A stretch of 64,000 bases of DNA, taken from NCBI GenBank assembly GCA_021778895.1, contig JAJYBR010000003.1:62001-126000 (forward strand). Direction: 5' to 3'. How positions within the stretch are numbered: the first letter of the stretch is position 1; every line of letters starts with the position of its first letter. The notes below the pieces were generated by a model that saw only the letters and a program-made list of their open reading frames with translations, made no database searches and was not told the origin of the DNA. Origin of the DNA: Actinomycetes bacterium. Its GTDB lineage: Bacteria; Actinomycetota; Acidimicrobiia; Acidimicrobiales; RAAP-2. A program made the translations under genes and the position numbers. Of the stretch, positions 33,547-44,924 are shown piece by piece.

Positions 33547-33999
33547 CTACGCGAGCGCCACCAAGCGCTCGGCACTGACGGCGTCGACGAATGCGCGCTG
33601 ACGAACGTAACTGTGGCTCAGCCCCCGGAAGGGCTGCGCCGCGGCGTCGCTGACCGGCTCTCCCGACTTCAGGCCGAGGACCGACATCGCCGTACGCACA
33701 TCGTCGAGATTGGGACCCCGGCTAATGAGGCTGGCGCGCTTGGCAGCCACCAGGGCCACGCCCAGCGCGACCTCGTGGCGGTCGTGCTCGTGCTCGAAGG
33801 TCAGCTCGGCCACGGCCCGCGCGGCCAGGGTCAGCGCGAAGCCGCCACCGGGCGCGGGTGTGCCGTGCTGGGGGCCCACCGAGTGGTGCGGGTCACGCTG
33901 CAGGCCGACTTTGGGCCGCGCGGCTACCGCGGACGCCATGGGAATCGTCGGCCGCACGGCCCCGGCCGCTGGCACGGGAACAAATGCTGGCTGGGTCAC
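33547..33999 (-). CDS. Hypothetical protein
   Basis: 150 residues, no recognised family. The N-terminal 50 are Pro/Ala/Val-rich and probably disordered; residues 55-130 look folded ([40 protein letters not shown]) and largely helical, with [13 protein letters not shown] following. No signal peptide. GTG 33999 is 6 nt from TAGGCT, supporting the start. It lies between ilvE and the acyl-CoA dehydrogenase on the same strand. Function unknown. Confidence 0.65.
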   Translation of the reverse strand: MTQPAFVPVPAAGAVRPTIPMASAVAARPKVGLQRDPHHSVGPQHGTPAPGGGFALTLAARAVAELTFEHEHDRHEVALGVALVAAKRASLISRGPNLDDVRTAMSVLGLKSGEPVSDAAAQPFRGLSHSYVRQRAFVDAVSAERLVALA

Positions 34000-34005
34000 C
34001 TTTCG

Positions 34006-34011
34006 AGCCTA
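34006..34011 (-). promoter_or_regulatory. -10 box TAGGCT, leaderless start of hypothetical gene
   Basis: Minus-strand TAGGCT, CGAAAG, then GTG 33999. Confidence 0.5.
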
Positions 34012-34022
34012 CCGCTGGCGCG

Positions 34023-34949
34023 TCAGGCGACCGTGAGCCAGCCCTGGTACCGATCGAGCTCGCCGCGCACCGCCTGGAAGTACGTCTCCTGGAGCCGCGA
34101 GGTGATCGGACCGGGCCGGCCGTCGCCGACGACGCGGTCGTCGACCGACGAGATCGGCACGACCTCAGCCGCGGTGCCGGTGAGGAACGCCTCGTCCGCC
34201 AGGTACAGGTCCGTGCGGATGAGCGTCTCGAAGCGGACCTCGTAGCCCAGGTCCGTCGCGATGCTGACGACCGTCTCCTGCGTGATGCCCGGCAGGGCGC
34301 CCGCGATCGAGGGCGGAGGGGTCAGCACCACACCGTTGCGCACGACGAAGAGGTTCTCGCCGGTGCACTCCGAGATGCGCCCGTCGGGCCCCAGCATGAT
34401 CGCCTCGTCGTAGCCCGCCTTGATGGCCTCGATCTTGGCCAGACCCGAGTTGAGGTACATCCCGGTGCCCTTGGCGGCCGTGGGCATGGCGTTGGGGTCG
34501 TGGCGCTGCCAGCTGGAGATCTTCATCCGCACGCCGCGCGCGAGGCCCTCGTCGCCGAGATAGGCGCCCCAGGGCCACGCGGCGATGGCCACGCGCACGG
34601 GGGCGTTCAGCGGGTTCACGCCCATCTCGCCGTAGCCCAGGTACACCAGGGGCCGGATGTAGCAGCCGTTGGTCAAGTCGTTGACGCGCACCGTCTCGAG
34701 GACCGCGTCGCACAGCTCGTCGAGGGTGAAGGGCACCTCGATCATCAGGATCTTGCAGCTGCGCAGCAGCCGAGCCATGTGCTCGCGGAGTCGGAAGACC
34801 GCCACGCCGCGGCTCGTGGGGTACGCGCGGATGCCCTCGAAGGCCCCGGTCCCGTAGTGCAGGCCATGGCTCAGCACGTGGGTCGTCGCGTCGGCCCAGT
34901 CGACCAACTTCCCATCCATCCAGATCTTGCTTGTCTCGGTGATCGGCAT
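34023..34949 (-). CDS. ilvE: Branched-chain amino acid aminotransferase
   Basis: 308-residue fold-type IV PLP aminotransferase performing the last step of Val, Leu and Ile synthesis. LSHGLHYGTGAFEGIRAY at the N-terminus, YIRPLVYLGYGEMGVNP, the PLP lysine in PTAAKGTGMYLNSGLAK, and ISECTGENLFVVRNG are characteristic of IlvE. ATG 34949 shares a base with the leuB stop (TGATG); GTG 34952 is possible. Translationally coupled to leuB. Confidence 0.93.
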   Translation of the reverse strand: MPITETSKIWMDGKLVDWADATTHVLSHGLHYGTGAFEGIRAYPTSRGVAVFRLREHMARLLRSCKILMIEVPFTLDELCDAVLETVRVNDLTNGCYIRPLVYLGYGEMGVNPLNAPVRVAIAAWPWGAYLGDEGLARGVRMKISSWQRHDPNAMPTAAKGTGMYLNSGLAKIEAIKAGYDEAIMLGPDGRISECTGENLFVVRNGVVLTPPPSIAGALPGITQETVVSIATDLGYEVRFETLIRTDLYLADEAFLTGTAAEVVPISSVDDRVVGDGRPGPITSRLQETYFQAVRGELDRYQGWLTVA

Positions 34950-35971
34950 CACAACCTCGCTATCAGCTGCTGGGTGATCTGCTCGGTGGAGCCGTGCAGC
35001 ACCCGGTCCTGCAAGTCTGCCACTGCGGCCAGCACCCGACGTGCGGCGTCGGCCTCGCCGAGGTGCTCGAGCATCAGGCCGGCCGAGGCCACGGCCGCCA
35101 GCGGGTTGGCCCGGCCCGTCCCGACGATGTCGTGGGCCGCACCGTGCACCGGCTCGAACATCGAGGGCCCCGTGCGCTCGGGGTTGAGGTTGGCGCTCGC
35201 CGCGAAGCCGATGCCGCCGGCGACCGCCCCTGCGAGGTCGGAGAGGATGTCGCCGAACAGGTTGTCCGTCACGATGATGCCGTAGCGCGCCGGATCCTCG
35301 ACCAGGTAGATGCAGGCCGCGTCGACGTGGTTGTAGTCGACCGCCACGTCGGGGTAAGCCGCACCGACCTCGGCGACGACCCGGGACCAGAGGTCGCCGG
35401 CGAAGGTCAGGACGTTCGTCTTGTGGACCAGAGTCAGGCGCGGCCGCGCGAGCTGGCGCGCGCGCTCGAAGGCGTAGCGCACGCAGCGCTCGACGCCGAA
35501 GCGCGTGTTCACCGATCCCTGGGTCGCAACCTCCTGGGACGTCCCGCGCCGGAGGATCCCGCCCTCGCCGGCGTAGGGCCCCTCAGTGTTCTCGCGCACG
35601 ATCGCGAAGTCGCAGCCCGCCGCCAGGGACCCGGCGGTCCCGTGGAACGGCCGGTAGTTGATGTACAGGTCGAGGCCGAACCGCAAGCGCAGCAGCAGGC
35701 CCCGCTCGAGGACCCCCCCGGGGATCCGCGTGTCGCCGATGGCCGGGCCGATCGCACCCAGGACGATCGCGTCGAATCCGCGCAGCGCGTCGAGCGTCGC
35801 GTCGTCGAGCACGAACCCATCGCGCAGGTACCGCGCGGCACCCAGGTCGAAGGCCTCGGTGGCCAGGTGCACGCCCGCCGCGCGCACGACCGCCAGCGCG
35901 GCGTCGGTGACCTCGGGTCCGATGCCGTCGCCCCCGATCACCGCGATTCGATGCCCTTGACGATCCTCCAC
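34949..35971 (-). CDS. leuB: 3-isopropylmalate dehydrogenase
   Basis: 340 residues. NAD-dependent oxidative decarboxylation of 3-isopropylmalate in leucine synthesis. Motifs: [28 protein letters not shown] (substrate Arg and Glu), [34 protein letters not shown] (metal-binding aspartates) and [15 protein letters not shown] for NAD. GTG 35971 follows GGAGGAGG. A tartrate/isocitrate-dehydrogenase homologue is less likely given leuC/leuD next door. Divergent from greA-leuC-leuD. Confidence 0.9.
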   Translation of the reverse strand: MEDRQGHRIAVIGGDGIGPEVTDAALAVVRAAGVHLATEAFDLGAARYLRDGFVLDDATLDALRGFDAIVLGAIGPAIGDTRIPGGVLERGLLLRLRFGLDLYINYRPFHGTAGSLAAGCDFAIVRENTEGPYAGEGGILRRGTSQEVATQGSVNTRFGVERCVRYAFERARQLARPRLTLVHKTNVLTFAGDLWSRVVAEVGAAYPDVAVDYNHVDAACIYLVEDPARYGIIVTDNLFGDILSDLAGAVAGGIGFAASANLNPERTGPSMFEPVHGAAHDIVGTGRANPLAAVASAGLMLEHLGEADAARRVLAAVADLQDRVLHGSTEQITQQLIARL

Positions 35972-36048
35972 GTTCCTCCTCCGCCGGCCCCAGTCTGCTT
36001 GGCCCGTGCACGCGGGGCAAACCCCGTGGCCGCGCACGGGCGCCCCAC

Positions 36049-36054
36049 TAAAGT
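36049..36054 (+). promoter_or_regulatory. Probable -10 box TAAAGT of greA-leuC-leuD
   Basis: TAAAGT places transcription start near 36061; AAGGAG (36068-36073) follows before ATG 36078. No clear -35 box. Confidence 0.4.
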
Positions 36055-36077
36055 GAGGACCTACCAAGGAGCGGGCC

Positions 36078-36551
36078 ATGGCGGGCGAGATACACCGGAT
36101 CACCAAGGAGACTCTCGACAAGTTGCGCGACGAGTACCACCACCTGACGACGGTGGGCCGCACCGAGATCGCCCGCGTCATTGAGGCCGCACGGCTGCTC
36201 GGCGACCTGTCGGAGAACGGCGACTACCACGCGGCCAAGGACGAGCAGGGCAAGATGGAGTCCCGGATCCGCCACATCGACGACGTCATCAGGCACCATG
36301 AGCTGGTCGAGCGAGACGAGAACGCGGCGGTCGTCCAGTACGCCAGCATCGTCGAGCTGATCTACCTGGACGATCCCGACGAGCGCCAGGAGTTCTTCGT
36401 GGGATCCATCGAAGAGCGCCCCGCCGGCGTGCCGGTGGCCTCCCCCACCTCGCCCCTCGGATCCGCCCTGCTCAGCCACGCGGTGGGCGACGTGCTGGAC
36501 TACGAGGCGCCCTCGGGCACCTTGCGCGTGCGCATCACCGGGATCCGCTGA
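36078..36551 (+). CDS. greA: Transcription elongation factor GreA
   Basis: 157 residues. Rescues backtracked RNA polymerase by stimulating transcript cleavage. The coiled-coil tip [16 protein letters not shown] carries the acidic pair that coordinates Mg2+ in the polymerase active site; the C-terminal FKBP-like domain includes [23 protein letters not shown] and [14 protein letters not shown] precedes ATG 36078. One nucleotide separates its stop from leuC, so it heads a greA-leuC-leuD unit. Confidence 0.93.
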   Translation: MAGEIHRITKETLDKLRDEYHHLTTVGRTEIARVIEAARLLGDLSENGDYHAAKDEQGKMESRIRHIDDVIRHHELVERDENAAVVQYASIVELIYLDDPDERQEFFVGSIEERPAGVPVASPTSPLGSALLSHAVGDVLDYEAPSGTLRVRITGIR

Positions 36552-36552
36552 C

Positions 36553-37956
36553 GTGGCGGGGCGGACGCTCTACGACAAGCTCTACGACGAGCACCTGGTG
36601 TGGTCGACACCCGGGGAGACTCCCCTGCTGTACGTCGACCTGCACCTCGTGCACGAGGTGACGAGTCCCCAGGCCTTTGACGGCCTGCGCATCGCCGGGC
36701 GCCGCGTGCGCCGTCCCGACCGCACCCTGGCCACGGCCGACCACAACGTCCCCACCGACCCGCCCGGGACCCCCGTCGCCGATCCCATCTCCCGGCGCCA
36801 GCTCGACGTCCTGGACGAGAACTGCCACCAGTTCGGCATCACCGTCTTCCCCCGGGGCCACGAGAACCAGGGCATCGTGCACGTGATCGGACCCGAGCTG
36901 GGAGTGACGCAGCCCGGCATGACGATCGTCTGCGGCGACTCGCACACCTCGACGCACGGCGCGGTCGGCGCCCTGGCCTTCGGGATCGGGACCAGCGAGG
37001 TCGAGCACGTGCTGGCGACCCAGACGCTGCCCCAGGAGCGGGCCCGGACCCTCGCGGTCACCGTGGAGGGCGAGCTGCGCGCTGGCGTCAGCGCCAAGGA
37101 TCTGGCGCTGTCCATCGTGGCGGCCCTCGGGACCGGGGGCGGGATCGGCTCCGTGCTCGAGTTCCGCGGCTCGGCGATTCGCGCGCTCTCGATGGAGGGG
37201 CGCATGACGGTGTGCAACATGAGCATCGAGGCTGGCGCGCGCGCGGGCCTGGTGGCCGTCGACGAGACGACGATCGACTACCTGCTCTCTCGTCCCGCCA
37301 TCGCGCACCGCGCCGATCGCGACGATCTCGCCGCCCGGTGGCGGGGCTACGTGAGCGACGACGACGCGGCCTTTGACCGCGAGATCGTGCTCGACGCGGC
37401 GCAGATCAGCCCCTCGGTGACCTGGGGCACCAATCCCGCCCAGGTCGTCGCGCTGGCCGGGGCGGTCCCCGACCCCGAGGCGCTGCCCGCGGGACCCGAG
37501 CGCGACGCGGCGCATCGGGCACTCCGCTACATGGGCCTCGAGCCCGGCACACCCATGCGCGACATCCCCGTCGACGTCGTCTTCATCGGCTCGTGCACCA
37601 ACTCGCGGCTCGAGGACCTGCGCGCGGCCGCTGTCGTGGCGGCCGGCCATCAGGTCGCCGACGGCGTGCGGGCCCTGGTCGTGCCGGGCTCGCACCGGGT
37701 CAAGCGGGACGCCGAGGCCGAGGGCCTCGACCGGGTCTTCACCGCGGCGGGCTTCGAGTGGCGCGAGCCGGGGTGCTCGATGTGTCTCGGGATGAACCCC
37801 GACCAGCTCGCGCCGGGCCAGCGCAGCGCGTCGACCTCGAACCGGAACTTCGAGGGCCGCCAGGGACGGGGCGGGCGCACGCACCTGGTCTCACCCGCCG
37901 TGGCCGCCGCGACGGCCCTGGTGGGACGCTTCGCCGACCCCCAGGAGGTCGCCTGA
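36553..37956 (+). CDS. leuC: 3-isopropylmalate dehydratase large subunit
   Basis: 467 residues. Aconitase-like [4Fe-4S] enzyme isomerising 2- to 3-isopropylmalate. N-terminal [36 protein letters not shown], cluster ligands in [13 protein letters not shown] and [10 protein letters not shown], and the [12 protein letters not shown]rg motif. GTG start. TGATG overlap with leuD couples the two subunits. Confidence 0.95.
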   Translation: MAGRTLYDKLYDEHLVWSTPGETPLLYVDLHLVHEVTSPQAFDGLRIAGRRVRRPDRTLATADHNVPTDPPGTPVADPISRRQLDVLDENCHQFGITVFPRGHENQGIVHVIGPELGVTQPGMTIVCGDSHTSTHGAVGALAFGIGTSEVEHVLATQTLPQERARTLAVTVEGELRAGVSAKDLALSIVAALGTGGGIGSVLEFRGSAIRALSMEGRMTVCNMSIEAGARAGLVAVDETTIDYLLSRPAIAHRADRDDLAARWRGYVSDDDAAFDREIVLDAAQISPSVTWGTNPAQVVALAGAVPDPEALPAGPERDAAHRALRYMGLEPGTPMRDIPVDVVFIGSCTNSRLEDLRAAAVVAAGHQVADGVRALVVPGSHRVKRDAEAEGLDRVFTAAGFEWREPGCSMCLGMNPDQLAPGQRSASTSNRNFEGRQGRGGRTHLVSPAVAAATALVGRFADPQEVA

Positions 37957-38573
37957 TGCTCGCCGTCTCCGTGCTCGAGGGGCGGGCGGTCCCTCTGCGT
38001 CGCGCCGAGGTCGACACCGACCAGATCATCCCCTCCGAGTGGCTCAAGCGGGTCGAGCGGTCCGGGTTCGGTCGCGGCCTCTTCTCCGAGTGGCGCGACG
38101 ACCCCAGCTTCGTGCTGAATCAGCCCTCCTACCAGGGGGCGACGATCCTGGTCGCCGGACCGCACTTCGGCATCGGGTCGTCGCGCGAGCACGCCGTGTG
38201 GGCCCTCCTCGACTACGGCTTCCGGGCCGTGATCGCGCCGTCGTTCGGCGACATCTTCCGCACCAATGCCGGCAAGCAGGGCCTCGTCATCGTGGCTTTG
38301 GCCGACGCCGACACCGACCAGCTCGCCGACTGGATCACCGAGCAGCCCGACCTGACCGTCGTGGTCGACGTCGAGCGCGGCCACGTCGAGGTTCCCGCCC
38401 ACGGCTGGCAACGGGACTTCGCGATGGACGAATGGACCCGGCAGCGCCTGATCCACGGCTGGGACGACGTGGGGCTGGCCCTGCGCCACGCCGACGCGAT
38501 CGACGCCTTCGAGGGCTCCAGCACGACCCCCTCGCTGGCCGGCCTGTTCGACGCCTCCGGCCACCTCGCCTGA
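37956..38573 (+). CDS. leuD: 3-isopropylmalate dehydratase small subunit
   Basis: 205 residues: swivelling domain with AEVDTDQIIPSEWLKRV, the substrate loop HFGIGSSREHAVWAL and PSFGDIFRTNAGKQGL. Starts at ATG 37956 inside the leuC stop. Partner of LeuC. Confidence 0.95.
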   Translation: MLAVSVLEGRAVPLRRAEVDTDQIIPSEWLKRVERSGFGRGLFSEWRDDPSFVLNQPSYQGATILVAGPHFGIGSSREHAVWALLDYGFRAVIAPSFGDIFRTNAGKQGLVIVALADADTDQLADWITEQPDLTVVVDVERGHVEVPAHGWQRDFAMDEWTRQRLIHGWDDVGLALRHADAIDAFEGSSTTPSLAGLFDASGHLA

Positions 38574-38599
38574 CCCCTCACCGCCGTCGGCCGCTCGGG

Positions 38600-38605
38600 T
38601 AGGGT
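38600..38605 (+). promoter_or_regulatory. Probable -10 box TAGGGT of acdS
   Basis: TAGGGT would start transcription near 38612, leaving a short leader containing GAGGAGG (38624-38630) before ATG 38634. Confidence 0.45.
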
Positions 38606-38633
38606 CATGCCAGACCGCGACGTGAGGAGGCCC

Positions 38634-39638
38634 ATGACTCTCGACCAGTTCCCGCGCTACCCGCTGCGCTTTGGCCCATCGCCGCTCCAGCATCTCGACC
38701 GTCTGAGCGAGTACCTGGGCGGTGCCACGATCTGGGCCAAACGCGAGGACGTGAACTCCGGGCTGGCCTTCGGCGGCAACAAAGTGCGCAAGCTGGAGTA
38801 TCTGGTGGCCGACGCCCTGGCCCAGGGCGCCGACACCCTGGTCTCGATCGGTGGCGTCCAGTCCAACCACACGCGCCAGGTGGCGGCGGCCGCAGCGGCC
38901 GTCGGCCTCAAGTGCGTCTTGATCCAGGAGAGCTGGGTCGGCTGGCCCGACGTCACCTACGACCGCGTCGGCAACATCCTGCTGTCGCGGCTGATGGGAG
39001 CCGACGTCCGCATGGTGCAGGCCCCCTTCGGCATCGAGGCCAAGAAGAGCTGGCAGGACGTCATCGACGACCTGATCGAGCACGGGCGGCATCCCTACGC
39101 CATCCCGGCGGGAGCCTCGGACCACCCCCTCGGCGGCCTGGGGTTCGCGGGCTGGGCCCGGGAGCTCGAGGAGCAGGAGCGCGAGATGGGCGTCACCTTC
39201 GACTACGTGGTCGTCTGCTCGGTGACGGGGTCGACGCAGGCGGGCATGGTCGCGGGGTTCGCCCTGTCGGGAAGCGAGCGCCAGGTGATCGGGATCGACG
39301 CCTCGGCCCGCCCCGACGAGACCCGGGCCCAGGTGACCCGCATCGCCCAGGCGACCGCGGAGCTCATCGGCGCCCGGGAGATCACCGAGGACGACATCAT
39401 CCTCGACGAGCGCTACCACGCCGGCACCTACGGCATCCCGGACGACCGCACCATCCACGCGATCCGCCTGGGCGCCTCGCTGGAGGCGATGATCACCGAC
39501 CCGGTCTACGAGGGCAAGTCACTGGCCGGTCTGATCGACTTGGTCCAGCGCCACGAGATCGAGCCCGAGGCCAACGTCCTGTTCGCGCACCTGGGAGGCC
39601 AGCCGGCCCTGAACGGCTACGCCAGCCTGTTCAGCTGA
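38634..39638 (+). CDS. acdS: 1-aminocyclopropane-1-carboxylate deaminase
   Basis: 334 residues, PLP-dependent. Opens ACC to 2-oxobutyrate and ammonia. [14 protein letters not shown], the PLP lysine in [11 protein letters not shown], nucleophile Ser in [27 protein letters not shown] (phosphate loop), and DPVYEGKS plus PALNGY, which retain the Glu and Leu that separate true ACC deaminases from D-cysteine desulfhydrases. ATG 38634 chosen from GAGGAGG just upstream; an in-frame ATG at 38607 is weaker. Placed between leuD and leuA; its product 2-oxobutyrate is an isoleucine precursor used by IlvB. Confidence 0.9.
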   Translation: MTLDQFPRYPLRFGPSPLQHLDRLSEYLGGATIWAKREDVNSGLAFGGNKVRKLEYLVADALAQGADTLVSIGGVQSNHTRQVAAAAAAVGLKCVLIQESWVGWPDVTYDRVGNILLSRLMGADVRMVQAPFGIEAKKSWQDVIDDLIEHGRHPYAIPAGASDHPLGGLGFAGWARELEEQEREMGVTFDYVVVCSVTGSTQAGMVAGFALSGSERQVIGIDASARPDETRAQVTRIAQATAELIGAREITEDDIILDERYHAGTYGIPDDRTIHAIRLGASLEAMITDPVYEGKSLAGLIDLVQRHEIEPEANVLFAHLGGQPALNGYASLFS

Positions 39639-40257
39639 CCGGCACGACGGCGCTCAGCACGTCGCGGGCCGGGTCGCTGGTGCGGTGGCGCCAGAGGGCC
39701 AGGGCGGCGATGACCGCGCTGACCGCCCCGGAGACCAACGTGGCGGTGAACGCCGCCCACCGACTGGCCTGGGCGTAGTACACGACCCACAGGCCCGAAC
39801 CGATCGCTCCGAGCAGCCACATGCCCGTCGACACTCCCGCAGCGCCCGCGCGCCGCACCAACTCGACGAGCTGGGGCAGCCGCGTCACCGTCATGGTGAT
39901 CGTGGTGCCGTAGATCCCACCCGACCAGCCCCACAGTGCTGCCGGGACCAGGCACGACACGACGAAGAAGCTCAGGGCGGACCAGCTGGCCCGCGGGGCG
40001 CGCCAGGGCTTCAGGCCTCTCAGCACGCCGACCTGGAGCGGGAACATCAGGAGGCTGCCCATGGTGATGGTCCAGGACCGCTCGGCGATCCCGTAGGCGA
40101 TCCAGTACGCGCCCAGGTAGACGAACAGCGACCACGTGGCGACCGAGACCCCCTCGAGCCCCTCGCGGCGCAGCCGGCGCCACTGGGCGCCGGTTCCCAG
40201 CACCCCGACGACGACCGCGATCCAGCCGATCGTCGCACCCCAATCCGCTGATCGCAC
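39631..40257 (-). CDS. PQ-loop (SWEET-like) membrane protein
   Basis: 208 residues, about seven predicted helices in two triple-helix PQ-loop-type units: [31 protein letters not shown] near the N-terminus, and [19 protein letters not shown] with [16 protein letters not shown] near the middle. This duplication resembles PQ-loop/SWEET transporters of sugars or amino acids. GTG start. Overlaps acdS by 8 bp in convergent orientation. Substrate unknown. Confidence 0.68.
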   Translation of the reverse strand: MRSADWGATIGWIAVVVGVLGTGAQWRRLRREGLEGVSVATWSLFVYLGAYWIAYGIAERSWTITMGSLLMFPLQVGVLRGLKPWRAPRASWSALSFFVVSCLVPAALWGWSGGIYGTTITMTVTRLPQLVELVRRAGAAGVSTGMWLLGAIGSGLWVVYYAQASRWAAFTATLVSGAVSAVIAALALWRHRTSDPARDVLSAVVPVS

Positions 40258-40278
40258 CCCCCCAGCGTACCGGGAGCC

Positions 40279-42085
<1,807 letters not shown>

Positions 42086-42126
42086 ACTGCGACCTCCAGC
42101 CAGCAAATCGCGGCAGGGCCGACGGC

Positions 42127-42132
42127 TAGGGT
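42127..42132 (+). promoter_or_regulatory. -10 box TAGGGT, leaderless start of small membrane protein
   Basis: TAGGGT, 7 nt, then ATG 42140; the same TAGGGTGGGG context occurs before the esterase start at 57362. Confidence 0.5.
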
Positions 42133-42139
42133 GGGGTCG

Positions 42140-42292
42140 ATGCGCGTCCTCAAGGCACTGGTCAAGGTTGGGCTCATCGCCGCGGCAGTCGCTGCGGCCA
42201 TCGCGGTCGCCGCCGTGGTCCTGAAGGGCCGGGCTCGCCGCGACATCGAGATCGATGAGTGGCCCGAGGTCCCGGTCAACCCTGCTGCCTGA
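42140..42292 (+). CDS. Small single-pass membrane protein
   Basis: 50 residues: basic N-terminus [11 protein letters not shown], one hydrophobic helix ([17 protein letters not shown]), then [20 protein letters not shown], an acidic cytosolic or external tail. The leaderless-type box 7 nt upstream supports the start. 28 bp before the aldo/keto reductase. Function unknown. Confidence 0.55.
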   Translation: MRVLKALVKVGLIAAAVAAAIAVAAVVLKGRARRDIEIDEWPEVPVNPAA

Positions 42293-42320
42293 CAGCGCGA
42301 CACGCGGAAAGGGTGAAGTC

Positions 42321-43292
42321 ATGGAATACCGCCGTCTCGGGCGCGCCGGCGTGCGCGTCAGTGCCCTGTCTCTGGGCAGTTGGGTGACCTTCGGCAATCA
42401 GGACCAGATCGCGTCAGTCGACATGGCGATACCGGTGATGGACGCCGCCAAGGAGGCCGGCGTCAACTTCTTCGACAACGCCGAGGCGTACGCCGCGGGG
42501 CGGTCCGAAGAGGTGATGGGCGCCGCGCTGCGCGAGCTCGGCTGGGCCCGCCACGAGTACCTCGTCTCCACCAAGCTCTTCTGGGGCATCCACAACGCGC
42601 CCAACATGCGCAACACCCTGAACCGCAAGTACCTGCTCCAGGGCCTGGAGCGGTCGCTCGAGCGCCTGGGACTGGACTTCGTCGACCTCGTCTACTGCCA
42701 CCGGCCCGACCCGGCGACGCCCATCGAGGAGACCGTGTGGGCGATGAGCGACATGGTGGCCCGGGGCCAGGCGCTGTACTGGGGGACCTCGGAGTGGAGC
42801 GCCGACGAGATCCGCGCCGCCGTCGCGGTCGCCGAGCGCCACCACCTGCGCGCCCCCATCGTCGAGCAGCCCCAGTACAACCTGCTGTGGCGCGACCGCG
42901 TCGAGCGCGAGTACGCGCGCCTCTACGACGACGTGGGCCTGGGCACGACCATCTGGTCACCCCTGGCCTCCGGGCTCCTGACCGGCAAGTATCTCCACGG
43001 CGTGCCCGAGGGCTCGCGGGCCACCCTCGCCGGCTACGAGTGGCTCCACGGGCTGCTCACCGACGAGGCGCGCAACCAGAAGGTGGCCCAGCTCAAGGTG
43101 GTGGCCGACGAGCTGGACGTCACCCTGGCCCAGCTCTCCCTGGCCTGGTGCCTGAAGAACCCGCACGTCTCCTCGGTGATCACCGGGGCCTCCTCGCTCG
43201 CTCAGGTGCGCGAGAACATGGGGGCGCTCGACGTGGTCCCGCTGCTCGACGACGAGATCATGGAGCGCATCGACGCGATCAGCCGCGCCTGA
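42321..43292 (+). CDS. Aldo/keto reductase (Kv-beta/YghZ-like)
   Basis: 323-residue NADPH-dependent (alpha/beta)8 oxidoreductase. [20 protein letters not shown], catalytic Asp and Tyr in [18 protein letters not shown], Lys in VSTKLFWG, His in YCHRPDP, and the C-terminal cofactor motif [14 protein letters not shown]. It resembles the subgroup similar to voltage-gated K+ channel beta subunits. GGAAAGGGTG precedes ATG 42321. Substrate unknown; likely detoxification of aldehydes. Confidence 0.88.
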   Translation: MEYRRLGRAGVRVSALSLGSWVTFGNQDQIASVDMAIPVMDAAKEAGVNFFDNAEAYAAGRSEEVMGAALRELGWARHEYLVSTKLFWGIHNAPNMRNTLNRKYLLQGLERSLERLGLDFVDLVYCHRPDPATPIEETVWAMSDMVARGQALYWGTSEWSADEIRAAVAVAERHHLRAPIVEQPQYNLLWRDRVEREYARLYDDVGLGTTIWSPLASGLLTGKYLHGVPEGSRATLAGYEWLHGLLTDEARNQKVAQLKVVADELDVTLAQLSLAWCLKNPHVSSVITGASSLAQVRENMGALDVVPLLDDEIMERIDAISRA

Positions 43293-43307
43293 GCGGCGGG
43301 CGCCCGC

Positions 43308-44882
43308 TCAGCGCAGCGCGATCAGGTGGATGTCGGTGATCCCCTCGGTCGCCCGCAGCCGCTCGATGACCTCGGGCGGCGTCGGCGACGTCGTGGACAG
43401 GACCATGAGGGCGGTGCCCGCGGCCGGGTCCGGACCCACCGCCATCGACGAGATCGAGACCTCGGCGTCCCCGAGGGCCAGGCCCACGTGGCCGATCATG
43501 CCGGGGCGGTCGTCGTTGCGCACCACCAGCATCGTGGCCGCGGGCGGGACCTCGACGCTGTGACCGTCCACCGACACGATCCGGGTCTCCAGGCGCTGAC
43601 CGATGGTCATGAGCGTGCCGGCGACCTCGTGGGCGTCGGAGCGCACGGTGATCAGGTTGACGTACTCGCTCGAGGCGACCGACCCCTTGTCCCCCCACGT
43701 GATCGCGTGCTCGGCGGCCAGCTGGGGAGCGTTCACGAAGGTCACGCCCTCGTGCCCCGTCGCCCCGAGGAGTCCCTTCAAGGCGCACAGCGTCAGGATC
43801 TTGGTGCCGGCCCCCGCGAGCTCGCCGTTGTAGCTGACCTCGAGGTCGGCGGGCTGCCCGTCGAGGAGGCCGCCGATGAAGCGTCCCAGGATCTCGGCCA
43901 GGCCCATGAACGGGCGCACGACGTTGGACACCTCGCCGGCCGAGACGTTGACCGCGAAGGGGACGAAGTCGCCGGCCAGGGCCAGCAGCACCTGCTCGGC
44001 GATGGCGACGCCGGCCTTGTCCTGCGCCTCGGCGGTCGAGGCGCCCAGGTGCGGCACGACGACGACCGAGGGCAACTCGAAGAGGGGTGACTCGGTCGTG
44101 GGCTCCTTGGCGAACACGTCGAGGGCCACGCCGTGCACCTGGCCGCTACGGATGGCCTCGGCCACGTCGGCCTCGTTGAGGATCCCCCCGCGCGAGGCGT
44201 TCACGATCCGCACGCCCGGCTTGGTGTGCGCGAGCCGGGCGGCGTCGATCAGGTTGACCGTCTCGGGCGTCTTGGGCAGGTGGATGGTGATGAAGTCGCT
44301 GCGCGCGAGCAGCTCGTCGAGCTCCAGCAGCTCGACGCCCATGTGGCGCGCTCGCTCCGCGGTGATGTAGGGGTCGTAGGCGATCAGCTGCATGCCGAAG
44401 GCCAGCGCCCGCTGGGCGACCAGCGCGCCGATCTTGCCCAGTCCGATGATCCCGAGCGTCTTGCCGTACAGCTCCACGCCCTCCCACTTGGAGCGCTGCC
44501 ACTTGCCCGCCGTCAGCGCGGCGTGCGCCTGGGGGATGTTGCGGGCCTGGGCCAGGAGCAGCGCCATGGCGTGCTCGGCGGCCGACACGATGTTGGACTG
44601 CGGGGCGTTCACGACCATGACGCCGCGCTCGGTCGCGTGGGGCACGTCGACGTTGTCCAGGCCGATGCCGGCCCGGCCCACCACCACGAGGTCCCGCGCC
44701 GCGTCGAGCGTGGCGGCGTCCACCTGGGTGGCCGAGCGGATGATGAGCGCGTGGGCGCCCTCGATGGCGGTGAGCAGCTCCTCGGGCGACAGCCCGAGGC
44801 GCACGTCGACCTCGTGGCCGGCCTTGCGCAGCTCTTGCAGCCCCGACGCTGCGATCTCCTCGGTCACCAGTATGCGGGCCAC
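43308..44882 (-). CDS. serA: D-3-phosphoglycerate dehydrogenase (long form)
   Basis: 524 residues. First step of serine synthesis, NAD-dependent. Substrate/catalytic domain with VVGRAGIGLDNVDV and VVNAPQSNIVSAAEHAMALL; Rossmann GLGKIGALVAQRA; catalytic Arg in NASRGGILNE and His in VVPHLGASTAEAQ. The long form adds the intervening (ASB) domain and a C-terminal ACT domain (DDRPGMIGHVGLALGDAEVS) for serine inhibition. GTG 44882 has AAGGAG at good spacing; ATG 44885 is adjacent and also possible. Confidence 0.94.
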   Translation of the reverse strand: MARILVTEEIAASGLQELRKAGHEVDVRLGLSPEELLTAIEGAHALIIRSATQVDAATLDAARDLVVVGRAGIGLDNVDVPHATERGVMVVNAPQSNIVSAAEHAMALLLAQARNIPQAHAALTAGKWQRSKWEGVELYGKTLGIIGLGKIGALVAQRALAFGMQLIAYDPYITAERARHMGVELLELDELLARSDFITIHLPKTPETVNLIDAARLAHTKPGVRIVNASRGGILNEADVAEAIRSGQVHGVALDVFAKEPTTESPLFELPSVVVVPHLGASTAEAQDKAGVAIAEQVLLALAGDFVPFAVNVSAGEVSNVVRPFMGLAEILGRFIGGLLDGQPADLEVSYNGELAGAGTKILTLCALKGLLGATGHEGVTFVNAPQLAAEHAITWGDKGSVASSEYVNLITVRSDAHEVAGTLMTIGQRLETRIVSVDGHSVEVPPAATMLVVRNDDRPGMIGHVGLALGDAEVSISSMAVGPDPAAGTALMVLSTTSPTPPEVIERLRATEGITDIHLIALR

Positions 44883-44910
44883 CATGCTCCTTCTCTCACG
44901 CGTGGACACC

Positions 44911-44916
44911 AGGCTA
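44911..44916 (-). promoter_or_regulatory. Probable -10 box TAGCCT of serA
   Basis: Minus-strand TAGCCT gives a start near 44904 and a short leader with AAGGAG before serA. Confidence 0.4.
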
Positions 44917-44924
44917 CGCGGTGC

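Noticed and set aside
42255..43292. Longer aldo/keto reductase start
   Set aside because: The extension overlaps the small membrane protein and lacks a ribosome site; ATG 42321 has one and begins the conserved sequence.
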